A DNA stretch of 64,000 bases from Nigrospora sphaerica (lineage: Eukaryota > Ascomycota > Sordariomycetes > Amphisphaeriales > Apiosporaceae), in contig JAGVVL010000001.1 in assembly GCA_018287875.1 (NCBI GenBank), positions 1,054,001 to 1,118,000 on the forward strand, written 5' to 3'. A model generated the notes under the pieces. It had not been told where the DNA came from and searched no databases. It was given only the letters and a program-made list of their open reading frames with translations. Shown here piece by piece: positions 11,210 through 21,445 of the stretch (the first letter of the stretch is position 1; the number at the start of each line of letters is the position of its first letter). A program made the position numbers and the translations under genes.

Positions 11210-14200
11210 ATGATGGACGACGACATGGACCCAGCGCCCTCGCCGCACATCGGCTACGAGAAGACGAAGGAGAAGGAGAAGGAAAAGGCCCTGCCGTCCC
11301 CGTTGCAGCAGCTGCAGCAGCCTGCGCAGCAGCCAGCCAAGGAACGGCCGGGCTTTTTCCGAAGGGTGTTCGGCTCCTCCAAAACGTTGGCAAGTGCCTT
11401 CGACACAAGCTCAACCTCGCCCCACGTTTCGCCGGCATCAGTCGAAACGCAAGTGCGTCCCGGATCCAAACAACAGAATCCGCCGCCCCAGCAAAAGCCG
11501 TCCTCGACGCCGCCGTCGAGGGATTCGCAGCAACCCAGCGCCTTTACAGGCCAGCATGTCATCCAGAAAAAATCGTCCTTCTTCCGGCGGCGCAAGAAGT
11601 CCATTGCTGAACCACTACCCCCCGTCCCTCCACCCCCGTCGGAACACATGTCACGCCCCGGCCTTGGCGTCGAAGCTGCACGCATGTCGGACAAGCCTGA
11701 CCCCAGTCCCGTCAGCAGCCTGCGTCAGGTCATGAACCCGTACCTCAATACCGACAGCGTCAACTCCCCCCTGGGTCTCCTGGGCCCACGGCAGGAGCGT
11801 GGCAACGTCTCCCCGCAGTACGACGTGGAGGACCGCGAGGAGGACCGCCGACGGAAGACGGGCAGAGGCTTTTCTCCCGATTACGAGCCGGGCCCCAAAG
11901 CCACGATCCGTACCGTCAAGTCCCAGTCTGCCCTGACTACCCGCAACCGCGAGGCGGTGGGCCTTGGGCCTTCGAAGCGCACCCCGGCCGAAAGCCCGCC
12001 CGTGCCGACCGAGCGACCGAAGCTCACGCGCGACACAACTTTCTTCGAGGACAGCAGCGACACGGATGCCGACAAGACTACCCCACTGCCGCCCGACGAG
12101 CTATATAACCCCACCGCCCGCCCTCCGCCGAGCCCGCGCCCCGCGGCGGGCAAAGACGACGCGAGAGGACAACGCGGTCGTGGCCAGGCCAACATGGGCC
12201 CTGACGACGCTTTGTACAAGGCGGAAGCGTCCCCGGCTCTCGAACCCGTGCCTTCGAACGAGGCGGGAACGCGGCCGTCCAGCCTCGGGCTTCCTATCCA
12301 GGAACAGGACCCCGCGCCGTCTTTGAGCCTGGGACTGCCCGTCCAGGATCAGCACAGCTCGGCCAGGGCATCCGTCTCGACGGACAACGGTGCAGACCGC
12401 GCCGCCGACGCCCTGCCAAGCTTCACGGTGGACAGCGCCGAGGCGAGCCCCAAAAAAGGGGGCTCTCCCTTGGACGAGCCCGAAGTGACGATCGGCGAGC
12501 CGACCGAAGACGACCGTCAGAAGGCGCGGCGTATATTCGACGGCAACGAGGACTTCATCCAGAAGAGCCGGGCGGCTGCGTGGATGGGCGAGGAGGGGCC
12601 GGTCCGCCAACGGACGCTGCAGGCTTACATGGAACTGTACGACTTTGCCGACAAGAGCATCCTCACCTGCCTGCGGGAGGTCTGCGGCAGGCTTATCCTG
12701 CGAGCGGAGACGCAGCAGGTCGACCGTATCCTTGTCGGTTTCTCCAAACGCTGGTGCGACTGCAACCCTCACCACGGCTTCAAGGCTCTCGGTAAGTTCC
12801 TTCGTTTCTGCGACCCGGGGCGGGGCCACCTACTTACCGGTACCAGACGTTATCCATACCATGTGCTACTCCATCATGCTGCTCAACACTGATCTCCACT
12901 TGGCCGACATCGAGTCCAAGATGACGCGCAGCCAATTCGTCAAAAACACCATGACCACCATCATGCAGGCCCTGGAGGACTACGTTCCCGACGCTTTCGA
13001 ACGACCAAGCATCCTTCCGGGCAAAAACCCGCACCTCAACCCGGGAGATTCCGAAGGCCGTTCGCCTCACGAAACCGAGAAGATCAACTGGAGGGCGTCG
13101 TTCCTACAGCCAAGGTCCGACTCTCGATTGGGGGACAACGGCGACGGCCAGGACAGTTGCGGCCCGCTCGTCAAGAGCCCCTTCTATGGTTCCATGCGTG
13201 CTTGGGAGGGGCAGATGGAGACGGTGCTAAAAGACATTTACACGTCCATCCGAGACGACAAGCTGCCCCTGTTTGGCGGTGCCACCGAGGCGCAGAATGC
13301 CCAGTCCAGCAATAGCCTTTCGGTCCTCAACGTGTTGTCACGGACACCGAGCGTGCTCAGCAAAGCACCCTCGGAGCAGCAGTCGATGCGTGGACGGATG
13401 GATGGCGTCAATCGGCCCCCGGGTTCCCGCTGGACGTCCAAGAGCCGCTCGCGTCCGCGGCTCGGCACCGCCGGCTTCTCTTCGAGCCGTACGAGCTTTG
13501 ACGACGAGAACTCCATCTGGAGCCCGACTATGTCGTCGGCGACGTGGAGTCGGTACTCGCTTGGCCGCACCCAGACATCGCCCTCGGTCGATTCTCTGGG
13601 CTCGGCGCTCCACCGTGGTGATTACCAACAGTCGATCGGCTTTGCGAACGCTCTTTCCCATGCCATTATCCGGGAAGACGGTGGGCCGCTGGCCGCGTCG
13701 CAGTCCTACAGGAGCGGCGAAGGCCGCAGTGCCGAGCTCGAAGACGAATCCCTCGAGCTGTACGGCTCTCCCTGGGCCAAGGAGGGCCTCGTGGTCCACA
13801 AGCACCATGTCGACGGCAGTGGCAAGAAGGCGAAGGACCGAAACTGGTCCGAGGTCTTTGCCGTGGTTCAGAAGGGCACCATGACCCTGTTCTCCTTCTC
13901 TGCCAAATCCATGCGGAACAAGGGGCGATCGGGGCGGAAGCAGTCGGCGCCTGGGGCCGTTGTGGGAGGCGGCAACTGGCAGGAGAACGCCACTAGCCTG
14001 GGCAGCTTCTCCCTGCAGCAGACGATGGCTTCGGCCTTGCCGGCGCCCGGCTATTCACGAACCCGCCCCCACGTCTGGGCTCTGAGCCTGCCCAACGGGG
14101 CTATTCACCTCTTCCAGGTCGGCACGCCCGAGATCGGCAAAGAGTTCATCGACACGGTGACGTACTGGTCGGCCCGGCTGTCGACGCACCCGCTGGTGGG

Positions 14201-14807
14201 CGGTATCTCGAACATCGAGTACGGCTGGAGCGATGCGTGTATCAACAACGCCCTCGTGGCCGCCATCAACGACAACGCGCCGCCCCCGCGCCCCGGATCC
14301 GCTGCCGCCGCGGGGCGCCAGTCCATGCACAGCCGGAGCGGCAGTCGCCAGAGTAGTCTCCGGTCGAGCTTCGACATGGGCACTTCGGGCAACCGGCTCA
14401 AGCTGCCCGGCGACCGCATCCACATCGCCGACTGGTCGCCGCCGGCGTCTAGCCTGCGGCCGTCGCACTGCTCCGAGACGGAGCAACTCGAGACGCTCCT
14501 GGCCTACGTCAAGGGCATCGAAGACGAGCTGCAGCAGCACAACCAGCTGCGGTCGCCCATGCTGTTGGCCTTCACGCCCCGGGGGTCGAATGCGACCAAG
14601 GCCATGGCGAACTGGGAGCGCAAGAGCGATTACCTCCTCCGGGAGATTGTGAAGTTCCGCACTTACGTGGATGGGCTCCAGTACGCCCAGAAGAGGCGAA
14701 AGGAAATCGAAGACGAGCGCGAAGTGGCCCATCGGGCGGCCAGGGGGGACGCGGTTCTCGACGACGACGATAACCTGGGGGAGGCGGGGCTCGCAGCCAA
14801 CGAATGA
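9890..14807 (+). CDS. Sec7-domain Arf guanine nucleotide exchange factor with PH domain (Syt1-like)
   Basis: Two exons, 9890-12791 and 12847-14807, joined across a 55-bp intron (ggtaagt / ccag) that splits a GAC codon, give about 1620 aa. Residues 1-865 are disordered, rich in Ser, Pro and Arg, with an Asp run near 430-440 encoded by GAC repeats. The Sec7 domain lies at about 870-1060. It includes LRAETQQVDRILVGFSKR, with a Glu at the place of the catalytic glutamic finger, and MCYSIMLLNTDLHLAD. A PH domain follows at about 1266-1440 (WAKEGLVVHKHHV to HPLVGGISNIEYGW), then a coiled-coil tail rich in charged residues. This order matches fungal Syt1-type factors, which activate Arf/Arl GTPases in Golgi and endosome traffic; the PH domain would bind membrane lipid. 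The intron falls inside the Sec7 domain, and the reconstructed junction restores the conserved block, which supports the splice call. Confidence 0.93.
11178..11226 (+). repeat. GAC trinucleotide run encoding poly-Asp
   Basis: A nearly pure GAC run in the Sec7-factor coding sequence produces ten Asp followed by an acidic Met/Asp stretch. Length variation between strains would keep frame. Confidence 0.85.
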
Positions 14808-16588
14808 TTTCTTGATTTTACTGTGCCGGCCGGGTAGTCACCCCTGCCCGCCGGCTTTTTGGGATGCTTTCGGAGCGCGGGGACATAAAGAAAAGGAGGG
14901 GGGCCCAAGACGCCCGGGTCGGGAGCTTGGGGTCTGGCCGTTATCGCACACTCTTATTCTTTTTCTTGTTTCAGGGCATAGACGACAGACATTCTTGATA
15001 CCCAGACTAGCGGAATTGGCAGTTGTAATGTTTGTACGAGATGGGCGACATGCCGGGACTGTACGTAGCATACGCGAATATCACGTTTTGCTCCAGCGCC
15101 AGGCCAGGTCCTCCCCTGCCGCAGGTGCAGCCGTGTGCGGCAGCGAACGGAGGCTGTATCGCCCAGTGCGCATCATTGACTACGTAGGGACCTAAACTTT
15201 GCTATCACCGCTTACTTGTCTTGGCTACCTGGCGAAGTTGATCAGCAGGTGCACATACAAAGAAAGGTAGGGGTGCCCCGGGAGAACGGTGATTAATAGG
15301 GGGACCTGTAGCCTTTTTGGATCTCCCCATGTGTTCGGGCGAGCGGCCCCGTCGGCGCCGCGCCCGCAGGCCACGCGTGAACCCTCGCCTCGTCCTCGTC
15401 GCCCCTTATTTTTTCACTCCTTCTTGTGTTTCCCTCGTCGTCCCCATTTCTCCCCGCTTGCCCTGTTTCCTTCCCCTCTTCCGCGTCCCCTCCGTTTGCC
15501 CGGGTTTGGGGCCGATGGGACGGAGAGGGGGAGGTGCATTCGTGCCGGCCGGCCGGCTGAGCGGTCGCTGGGAAGGCCCGCCCGCGTCGAAGAACCGGGT
15601 TAACGGCAGTGGCCGTTTCGCTACGGCGCGTGGCGGCGGTCTTCCGAAACCGAGACCCCAAGTCCAAGAACGACCATGGTTCCCCCCCCGGGACGCTCCG
15701 GGACGGCTTTTGCGAGGACGTGCAAGCGCGGCCACGCATCTTGACAACAGACGGGGACGCGCAAGAGCGAGGGGCCCGAGGCGAAATAGGGGCGGCGGTA
15801 CATGCCTGGTAGTACTGTCGCCCTGAAGCGTGGGGGGAATAAACGCCCGACACGGCGAATGCCGTGTCTTGTTAGGGGGGCTTGGGGAACCAGAATCATG
15901 GTGATCCTGATACTGGAAGGACGAGCTTCTTATGTCTGTGGAGATTGCCTCTTGCCGTCGGCCTTCCCCATCCGTGATAGAGGATCACGTCTAATTTATT
16001 CGGCGTCGGGCATTCTCTGCTCAGTTGCTGCCGCAGACTTGTCTCTGGACGTTCTGCTTACGTACAATACCCCGGGGAAGTGCCCCTGTGCCGTGTACCA
16101 TGTGGTTGCAGTGCCGTTTCGGCGGCCTCCGGGCCACATGATTTCGGGCGAACGACGACCGCATTTCCAGGCTGGCTTCTATCATCCGATCTGCCCTCTC
16201 GAGTTTTGCCGCCGCCACACCGCCTGGTCCGTCTGGTGTGCATTGGTTTAGGGCGACTTGAGCTCGCAACCAAGGTTACGAACACGCGGCATTTCACCAA
16301 AGGCGGTTTCCCCGTTGTCTGCCCTCTCTTGGCGTCCCCAGTCGGAGTCAAGTACCGTCGGGTTGCTTGACGGCATCGTGTACCTTTTCCCTTGCGTCTC
16401 ATCTCGTATCATCGCTGAGGCGAGACAGAGGAATGTGCAGCGAGGAGCGGCATAGACGTTCGGTTCCGCGCAGTTGAACTCTCATGGCCTTCTTTTCTTC
16501 TGTCTATTGCACACAATGTTTCTTGCGCGACGCTACACCATCGTACAGCCTCGAGCTACTAATACAGGCCGTGACAGGCCGATGCCCT
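14808..16588. other. Intergenic spacer between convergent genes
   Basis: This lies between the Sec7 factor (+) and AIM24 (-), so it holds two 3' flanks. Frames on both strands are short, overlapping and low in recognisable features. Nothing else is supported. Confidence 0.55.
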
Positions 16589-17883
16589 TTATTTCGTCTT
16601 GCCAAAGTCTTCTAGGTTCTTGGCATCCTCGAACTTGGCTTTGCCATCCTTGCCAATGCTCGCGAAGTTGACCTTGACGGTCGGCTCGTCCGCCTTTTTA
16701 GGAGCTTCCACGGCGGGCTTTGGGTTCGTTGCCAGGTCCACGGCGGCCGTGACAGCTCCGGGGGGCGCGTCCGCGATCTCGTTCACGTGGTCCTTGCTAA
16801 GTACGTCACTGATCCTTGTGCCCCGGCTGGACATGAGGATGGTGGTGGGCCCCTTGAATTGCAGGAAGAGTCGATCGCCCCAAATGGTCCTCCGGGCCGT
16901 TGTCCGCAGGCTGAAGAAGAGCCGGGCCATCAATCTGTACCAGTCCGTCTGGCGCATGCTCTGGAAGAATTTGGCGTTTCCAAGCCAGTGGGTGACGGAG
17001 GGGATCTGGAATCGGATGCCGGTGCTCTTAAAACGAAACGGCAGCGGTGGGTTTCGTGTTATAGTGTAGGCCACGACGTTGGAGGGATGCGCCACAAACT
17101 CCTCGCCCTCTCCCAGGGTCAACTGATAAATGTGGCCCGGGGCTGCCAGGGCCGCCAGTCCACGTCCTGTCAGCTCTGACGAGCCCCAATGGGCCAGGGG
17201 CAGTTTTCTCTGAATGCGCGGTGTTACCGCCAGAGTATGCCCTGTCCAAGCCAGCAGCGCCGAGCGCTGTGACACCATCCAGTCCGTCGTCCCATCGAGA
17301 TGCAGGACCGAGAAGGTCGTCGTCGCCGATTTGGTGGATATCAAGGCGGTGATGGGGCTCGTCGAGGTGAGCTTTTGGTACAGGAAGGGCACGCCCAAGG
17401 GGGCGCGGCTGAAGGGGGACAGGAGTGAGAGGGTCGATTGTGCCTAGGAAACGGGGGGTCAGCGGCAGGGGGGGAGGCGAGGGCATGAGGGGGCGCCTAC
17501 GTTCTGTGCTTTGCCCGAGACGGCGACCAGCGTACCCCGTCGGGTGTAGAGGCGTTGCGATGCGGCCAGGGACACGGACAGGAGCGAGTAGGGCGAGCCG
17601 AGGACCTCGAAGCGGGCATCTGCCGGGGAAGAGCGTCAGCACGAGGGGACGGGCAGGAAGGCAATTGGGGGGGGGGGGGGGGGGGGGAGCGCGGTATAGA
17701 CGCACCTGCAACGTCGCGCGAGGCATCCAGCGGCGAGCCAAAGGCATCTCCCCCGAGGCGCGGCGAGTCCGTCGTCGGCGAGGAGGTGATCTGGATGGCT
17801 CTGCACTGGCGGCAGACGTAGCTGCTCCGGCCGGCCAATTGGCGCGCCCGACCCGTCCTGATCAGCGACGTAGAGGTGCGCAT
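16589..17883 (-). CDS. aim24: Aim24 mitochondrial protein (altered inheritance of mitochondria 24)
   Basis: Three exons on the minus strand, 17706-17883, 17501-17619 and 16589-17443, with introns of 86 and 57 bp, give 383 aa. The N-terminus [18 protein letters not shown] is Arg/Ser-rich without acids, as in a mitochondrial targeting signal. The mature part begins with [18 protein letters not shown] and contains [22 protein letters not shown] and [22 protein letters not shown], which are characteristic of the Aim24/DUF124 beta-rich fold. In yeast, Aim24 is an inner-membrane protein that interacts with the MICOS cristae-organising complex. Length fits the family. Intron 1 contains an unbroken run of 21 C (coding strand) at 17667-17687. 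The neighbouring gene upstream on the same strand is the coiled-coil protein at 18343. Confidence 0.9.
17667..17687. repeat. Homopolymer run G21 (C21 on the AIM24 coding strand) inside AIM24 intron 1
   Basis: Twenty-one consecutive G on the plus strand within the 86-bp first intron of AIM24. On the coding strand it is a C run lying upstream of the acceptor, where it could act as a polypyrimidine tract. Confidence 0.95.
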
Positions 17884-18342
17884 GTCGGCGAGGAGGTTCT
17901 GGGAGCCTGTCGCTGGTCGGCCGTCGGCGTGGTCGAACTTGCGTTGGTCCTGGAAAACCGCTCGCGTCGGGTCGGGATGTGTCCAGCTTCTTCCCGCCTC
18001 GATCTTTTGGTAATGAGGTCAGTCTCTCCCGCCGAGCTCCAGCTTTTGCTAGCCCGCGAGGCTAAACCTCGGGAAGGTGGGGGTGCAAGAGCGTTGGCAG
18101 GCGCTACTGGGCAGACACCTAATGTACATATTACAAGGGTACTAGGCATCCTTACATGGACCTCAACTTGTCGCAATACCGTTTTGTAATTTGAGCGACA
18201 TGCCCTGTACTAGGCTACGTATGCGCCTATTTGCTCCCTTGGCAGTCCTAGATGCATCTTTACCCACCAGCCTCACCACGATCCTCCCGTCGTATACTCG
18301 CAATATGCGACGAACTGCTCGGTGTGCCCAGGTCCTCGCTGG
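17884..18342. other. Spacer between two minus-strand genes
   Basis: This is 459 bp holding the 3' flank of the coiled-coil gene and the AIM24 promoter. No coding feature is seen. Confidence 0.55.
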
Positions 18343-19446
18343 CTAGGGCTGATACGCCGGGGGGGCCGGCTCTTCCGTCGCGACGGTCTCGTCCGTCGCC
18401 GCCGACGGCCAGGCCTCCTTTCCCACCATCTTGAGGAAGGCCCGCGTGTTGGCGGCCCGCAGGCGTCCCTTCGCCAGTTCCACCGCGCGCTCGCGGCGCT
18501 TGCTCTCGGCGCCCGCCTCCTCGCGCCGCACTCGGAGGCGCGCCAGCTCCCCCTGGAGCCCGCCGAGGTAGGCCTCGAGCTCCGCCGCGTACCGCCGGAG
18601 CATGTCGCGGAACCCAACCTTGGCGTAGGCACCGCTCTGGCAGTAGCGCTGTAGGGCGTCGCCCGTGGCCTCGGGCATGGTGACCTCGGCCGCGGGGCCC
18701 ACGACGCGCCCGGCCTGGCTGAAGCGGCGCTGGGCGGCGCCAACGTGCGCTCGCGCCTGGCGCAGGTGCTTCTTCTCGACCACGTAGCCGCCGTTCAGCG
18801 TCCCGTGGTACAGCGCCTTGCGCACCTCGCTCAAGGCCTTCTGTGTGTCGCGGGTCGCCGCCGTCAGCAACGCGACGACTAGACACGCCCGCTCCCTGGC
18901 CGCTTGGGCTTCCCGCCACGACTGGCGCGCGCGCTCGACATCGTTCTTTAGGGCCGTGCGCTCCTCGTCTCCGATCCGCGTGCCTGCGAAAAGCTCTTCA
19001 AACAGGCTGTCGAGCTTATCCTGCATCGCTCCGTGGCGCAGGGCTACAGGCTCGAGATCCTGGACGATCCGCGCCACATCGGTGTGTTGTTCCCGAAGGC
19101 TGCGCTCTTCCTCCTTGGCCTTGTGCTCCTGGCGCAGGATGTCGTAGTAGCATCGGCGATGCTGGTCCGCGCCGCTCTCGAATTTGTCGCCATGTCCGAT
19201 GAGCCGGAATGCGAATCGTCTAAGGAGGCTGTCGCGGGACGTCTTGTGCTTTCGGAGGCTTGCCTCTCGCACCCTGTCGAGTGAGTCGATGCGATTTTCC
19301 ATTTGCGCGAGCGCGCACCTCAAATCCTCCAGGTGCTCTTCATTCGTGCGGAAGGCCACCGACGCATGGTGGGTTTGAGCGAGCTCGGCGATGAGACCTC
19401 GAATGCAGGCTGCAAAGCCTCTTTGGACTTGCTCGTCAGCTGCCAT
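18343..19446 (-). CDS. Uncharacterised fungal coiled-coil protein
   Basis: A single exon of 367 aa, starting at an ATG at 19446. Almost the whole length is predicted helix with heptad-like charge patterns, for example ALAQMENRIDSLDRVREASL, KAKEEERSLREQHTDVARI and GLQGELARLRVRREEAG. There is a central block, QDKLDSLFEELFAG, and a short Pro-rich end (EEPAPPAYQP). No signal peptide or transmembrane segment is present. The pattern LDSLFEELFAG followed by an acidic stretch reminds me of a widespread but unnamed family of fungal coiled-coil proteins that usually reads LDxLYxxIFxGPTP; here the GPTP part is altered. A scaffold or membrane-sculpting (BAR-like) role is possible, but nothing in the sequence proves it. 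Arg and Ala richness reflects local high GC. Confidence 0.8.
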   Translation of the reverse strand: MAADEQVQRGFAACIRGLIAELAQTHHASVAFRTNEEHLEDLRCALAQMENRIDSLDRVREASLRKHKTSRDSLLRRFAFRLIGHGDKFESGADQHRRCYYDILRQEHKAKEEERSLREQHTDVARIVQDLEPVALRHGAMQDKLDSLFEELFAGTRIGDEERTALKNDVERARQSWREAQAARERACLVVALLTAATRDTQKALSEVRKALYHGTLNGGYVVEKKHLRQARAHVGAAQRRFSQAGRVVGPAAEVTMPEATGDALQRYCQSGAYAKVGFRDMLRRYAAELEAYLGGLQGELARLRVRREEAGAESKRRERAVELAKGRLRAANTRAFLKMVGKEAWPSAATDETVATEEPAPPAYQP

Positions 19447-20499
19447 CGTGAAGTGATTGCGTGAGGATCCGATGAAATCTTCCTGATAATAAAGCCATAA
19501 GGAATAGAAGGGTTCAGCGTCAGATTGATGTTGCCGTAGTACAGGGACAAAGCGATGACAAGCATCTCACTCGACACGTGGTTTATATACTGTTCTTTGT
19601 TGACTTCTCGCTTTTGTTTGCGTATGAGTCGCCGTACGCCGAAGGCCGCGATGCCAAGGCGGCCTGGAGCGTCGCCGAATGACTCAACGCTGGGCCCCAT
19701 GGCCGGCGACCAACTGCCCGGCACAACGAACTCGCCTGTTCTTGGAATTGTGAACATATTAGTCACTTAGGGCGTATGCCAAGCAATGGGGAAGTAGTCT
19801 CGAACCTGCGGTGAGGAACATTCTCATCAGAAAAGAAGGGGGCTTCTGTGGCTTGCTGCGGAGAAAGCCGTCAGACTGTCGCCGTGATTCCCGAGGCAGT
19901 ATGCACAAAAGAAGACATTGTTTGTCATGGCTTCGTGTCCTGTGTAACCCAGACCGCCGCTGGCATTACAGGGCGTTCAGATAGCCGAATGGCTCACGGT
20001 GCCACTCTCCGGCATATGGCCCATGTTACACCCCCTTCGGCAATCGTCCCCTGGGCCGAGTTCACTTTTGTAATCGAAACGCGACAGTTACATATTGCCT
20101 TCGCCGTGTCGGAGTACGAACTACGGCGGCCCGTTTCTTTTTCCGGCTCCGTTGTCCTTGGCGCAGCTCCGGCGTTGTCGGGGTTCGGACCCGGACATTT
20201 CACATTGTGCGGCGTTTTTGTCCGGCAAACGCTGGTGGCGGGTTGGCGAATCTAAGGACCGGAGCCCGCGAGCCTACGGCCCGACCCGAGGCGCATAGGC
20301 AGAGCGGTGGGTATATTTGTCGTGAAGAATCGTGGCCGCCTCATCGCCGTACCCCAACACCTACACTTTCTCACTTCTCTTTCCCGACCTGCACATCGAT
20401 CGCGAGTTTCGGTCTCTCGAGCCCACCGATAACGCGACCGCGCAGATTCTGACCGAGCGAGACGCCGACTGTGGGGTGGCACGGCCAAGCAAATCGACG
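19447..20499. other. Divergent intergenic region
   Basis: This separates the minus-strand coiled-coil gene from the plus-strand gene at 20500, so it should hold two promoters. A TATA-like tatattt lies at 20312-20318. An in-frame ATG at 20332 would add 56 residues without conserved features to the downstream protein. Nothing else is supported. Confidence 0.5.
20312..20318 (+). promoter_or_regulatory. Possible TATA element for the gene at 20500
   Basis: The sequence tatattt lies 188 bp before the preferred start codon and only 14 bp before an alternative in-frame ATG at 20332. This spacing favours transcription starting past 20332 and translation from 20500. Evidence is weak. Confidence 0.3.
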
Positions 20500-21445
20500 A
20501 TGGGCGTGATCTTTCGCACCGTGCGCAGGGCGCTCGTCGGAGCCGGCGCCGGAGCCGGGGTCGGGGTCGGATACCTGGTCAGCGTGACGACGTGCACGGC
20601 GCCGCTGCCGCGCGACGACCCCCTTTGGCGGTCCCGCCACTTCAGTCAGCTGTGGCCGCCCGGCAACCCCGTCATGTCGGATGTGACGTCGAGGCGGGTC
20701 CCCCTCGATCGCCTTTGGCCCGAGTTGCGCAATGACGAAGCCGCTCTGGCCCTAGCCTTCTGTCGGGCCCTGATGGGCGGATGGGGTACGTTACGTCGCT
20801 TGTTTTTGTTCTTACGCACCCCCTCCTCCCTCCCCTCTTTCATCCCTTGGCCTCGGTCTCGTCCTCGACCTCCTGGGCGTTGACCAGGACCCCGGGCGGC
20901 AAACCCCGGGGTTGGGGTATTGTGGGTGATGTCAGTCGGCACGTACGCAAGACACCGTGGGTGGGCACGGCCGTGTTAGTAGCCGTCGTGGTGATGATGG
21001 TGGTGGTGCTCCGTCCTATGGCTAACGCGCGCCCCCTTCCCGTCCCTTAGCCCTCGCGCCCCAGAGAGCGATCCTGACGGCGGCGCTCCGCAACCCCGAG
21101 ACGAGCGACCAGGCCTTCACGGCGGCCCAGGCGCGCGCCTCCAACTACGATATAGGCGAACAACTCATGGACCACTTCGAGGTGGTGGATCGTCCGGCCG
21201 GGGCCGTGGTGATGCGCGCGGGGGGTTCGCCGCGCGACCGGGCCGGCCGCGATACCGACGGCCTGCTCGTCGTGGGCGCGCGCATCGACAGGGCCACGGG
21301 CGAGGCCGAGTTGCGGCTCGAAAGCCTCTTCTTCAACAGCCGGGACAAGGTGCCGGGCACCAACACCTCGCCGGTGAAGGAGCAGCTGCACTTGCTGTAC
21401 GCCCGGGCCCTGGTGGTGAGCGGGGCGCATGGGGTCATGCAGTGA
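20500..21445 (+). CDS. Uncharacterised fungal protein (possible START-like/lipocalin-like fold)
   Basis: Two exons, 20500-20785 and 21051-21445, with a 265-bp intron (gtacgt / cccttag, branch gctaacg) give 226 aa. The junction restores ALMGGWALAPQRAILTAAL. The N-terminus MGVIFRTVRRALVGAGAG is followed by a weakly hydrophobic Gly/Val stretch. Later blocks such as VPLDRLWPEL, EQLMDHFEVV, DTDGLLVVGARID and ELRLESLFFNSRDKVPG recall an uncharacterised fungal family in which a basic N-terminus leads into a beta-rich domain ending in LHxxYARxLV. The alternating strand pattern suggests a small lipid-binding or calycin-like fold, but this is inference. An upstream in-frame ATG at 20332 would add 56 aa; I prefer 20500 because MGxxFR fits the family start. 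No catalytic motif is evident. Confidence 0.72.
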
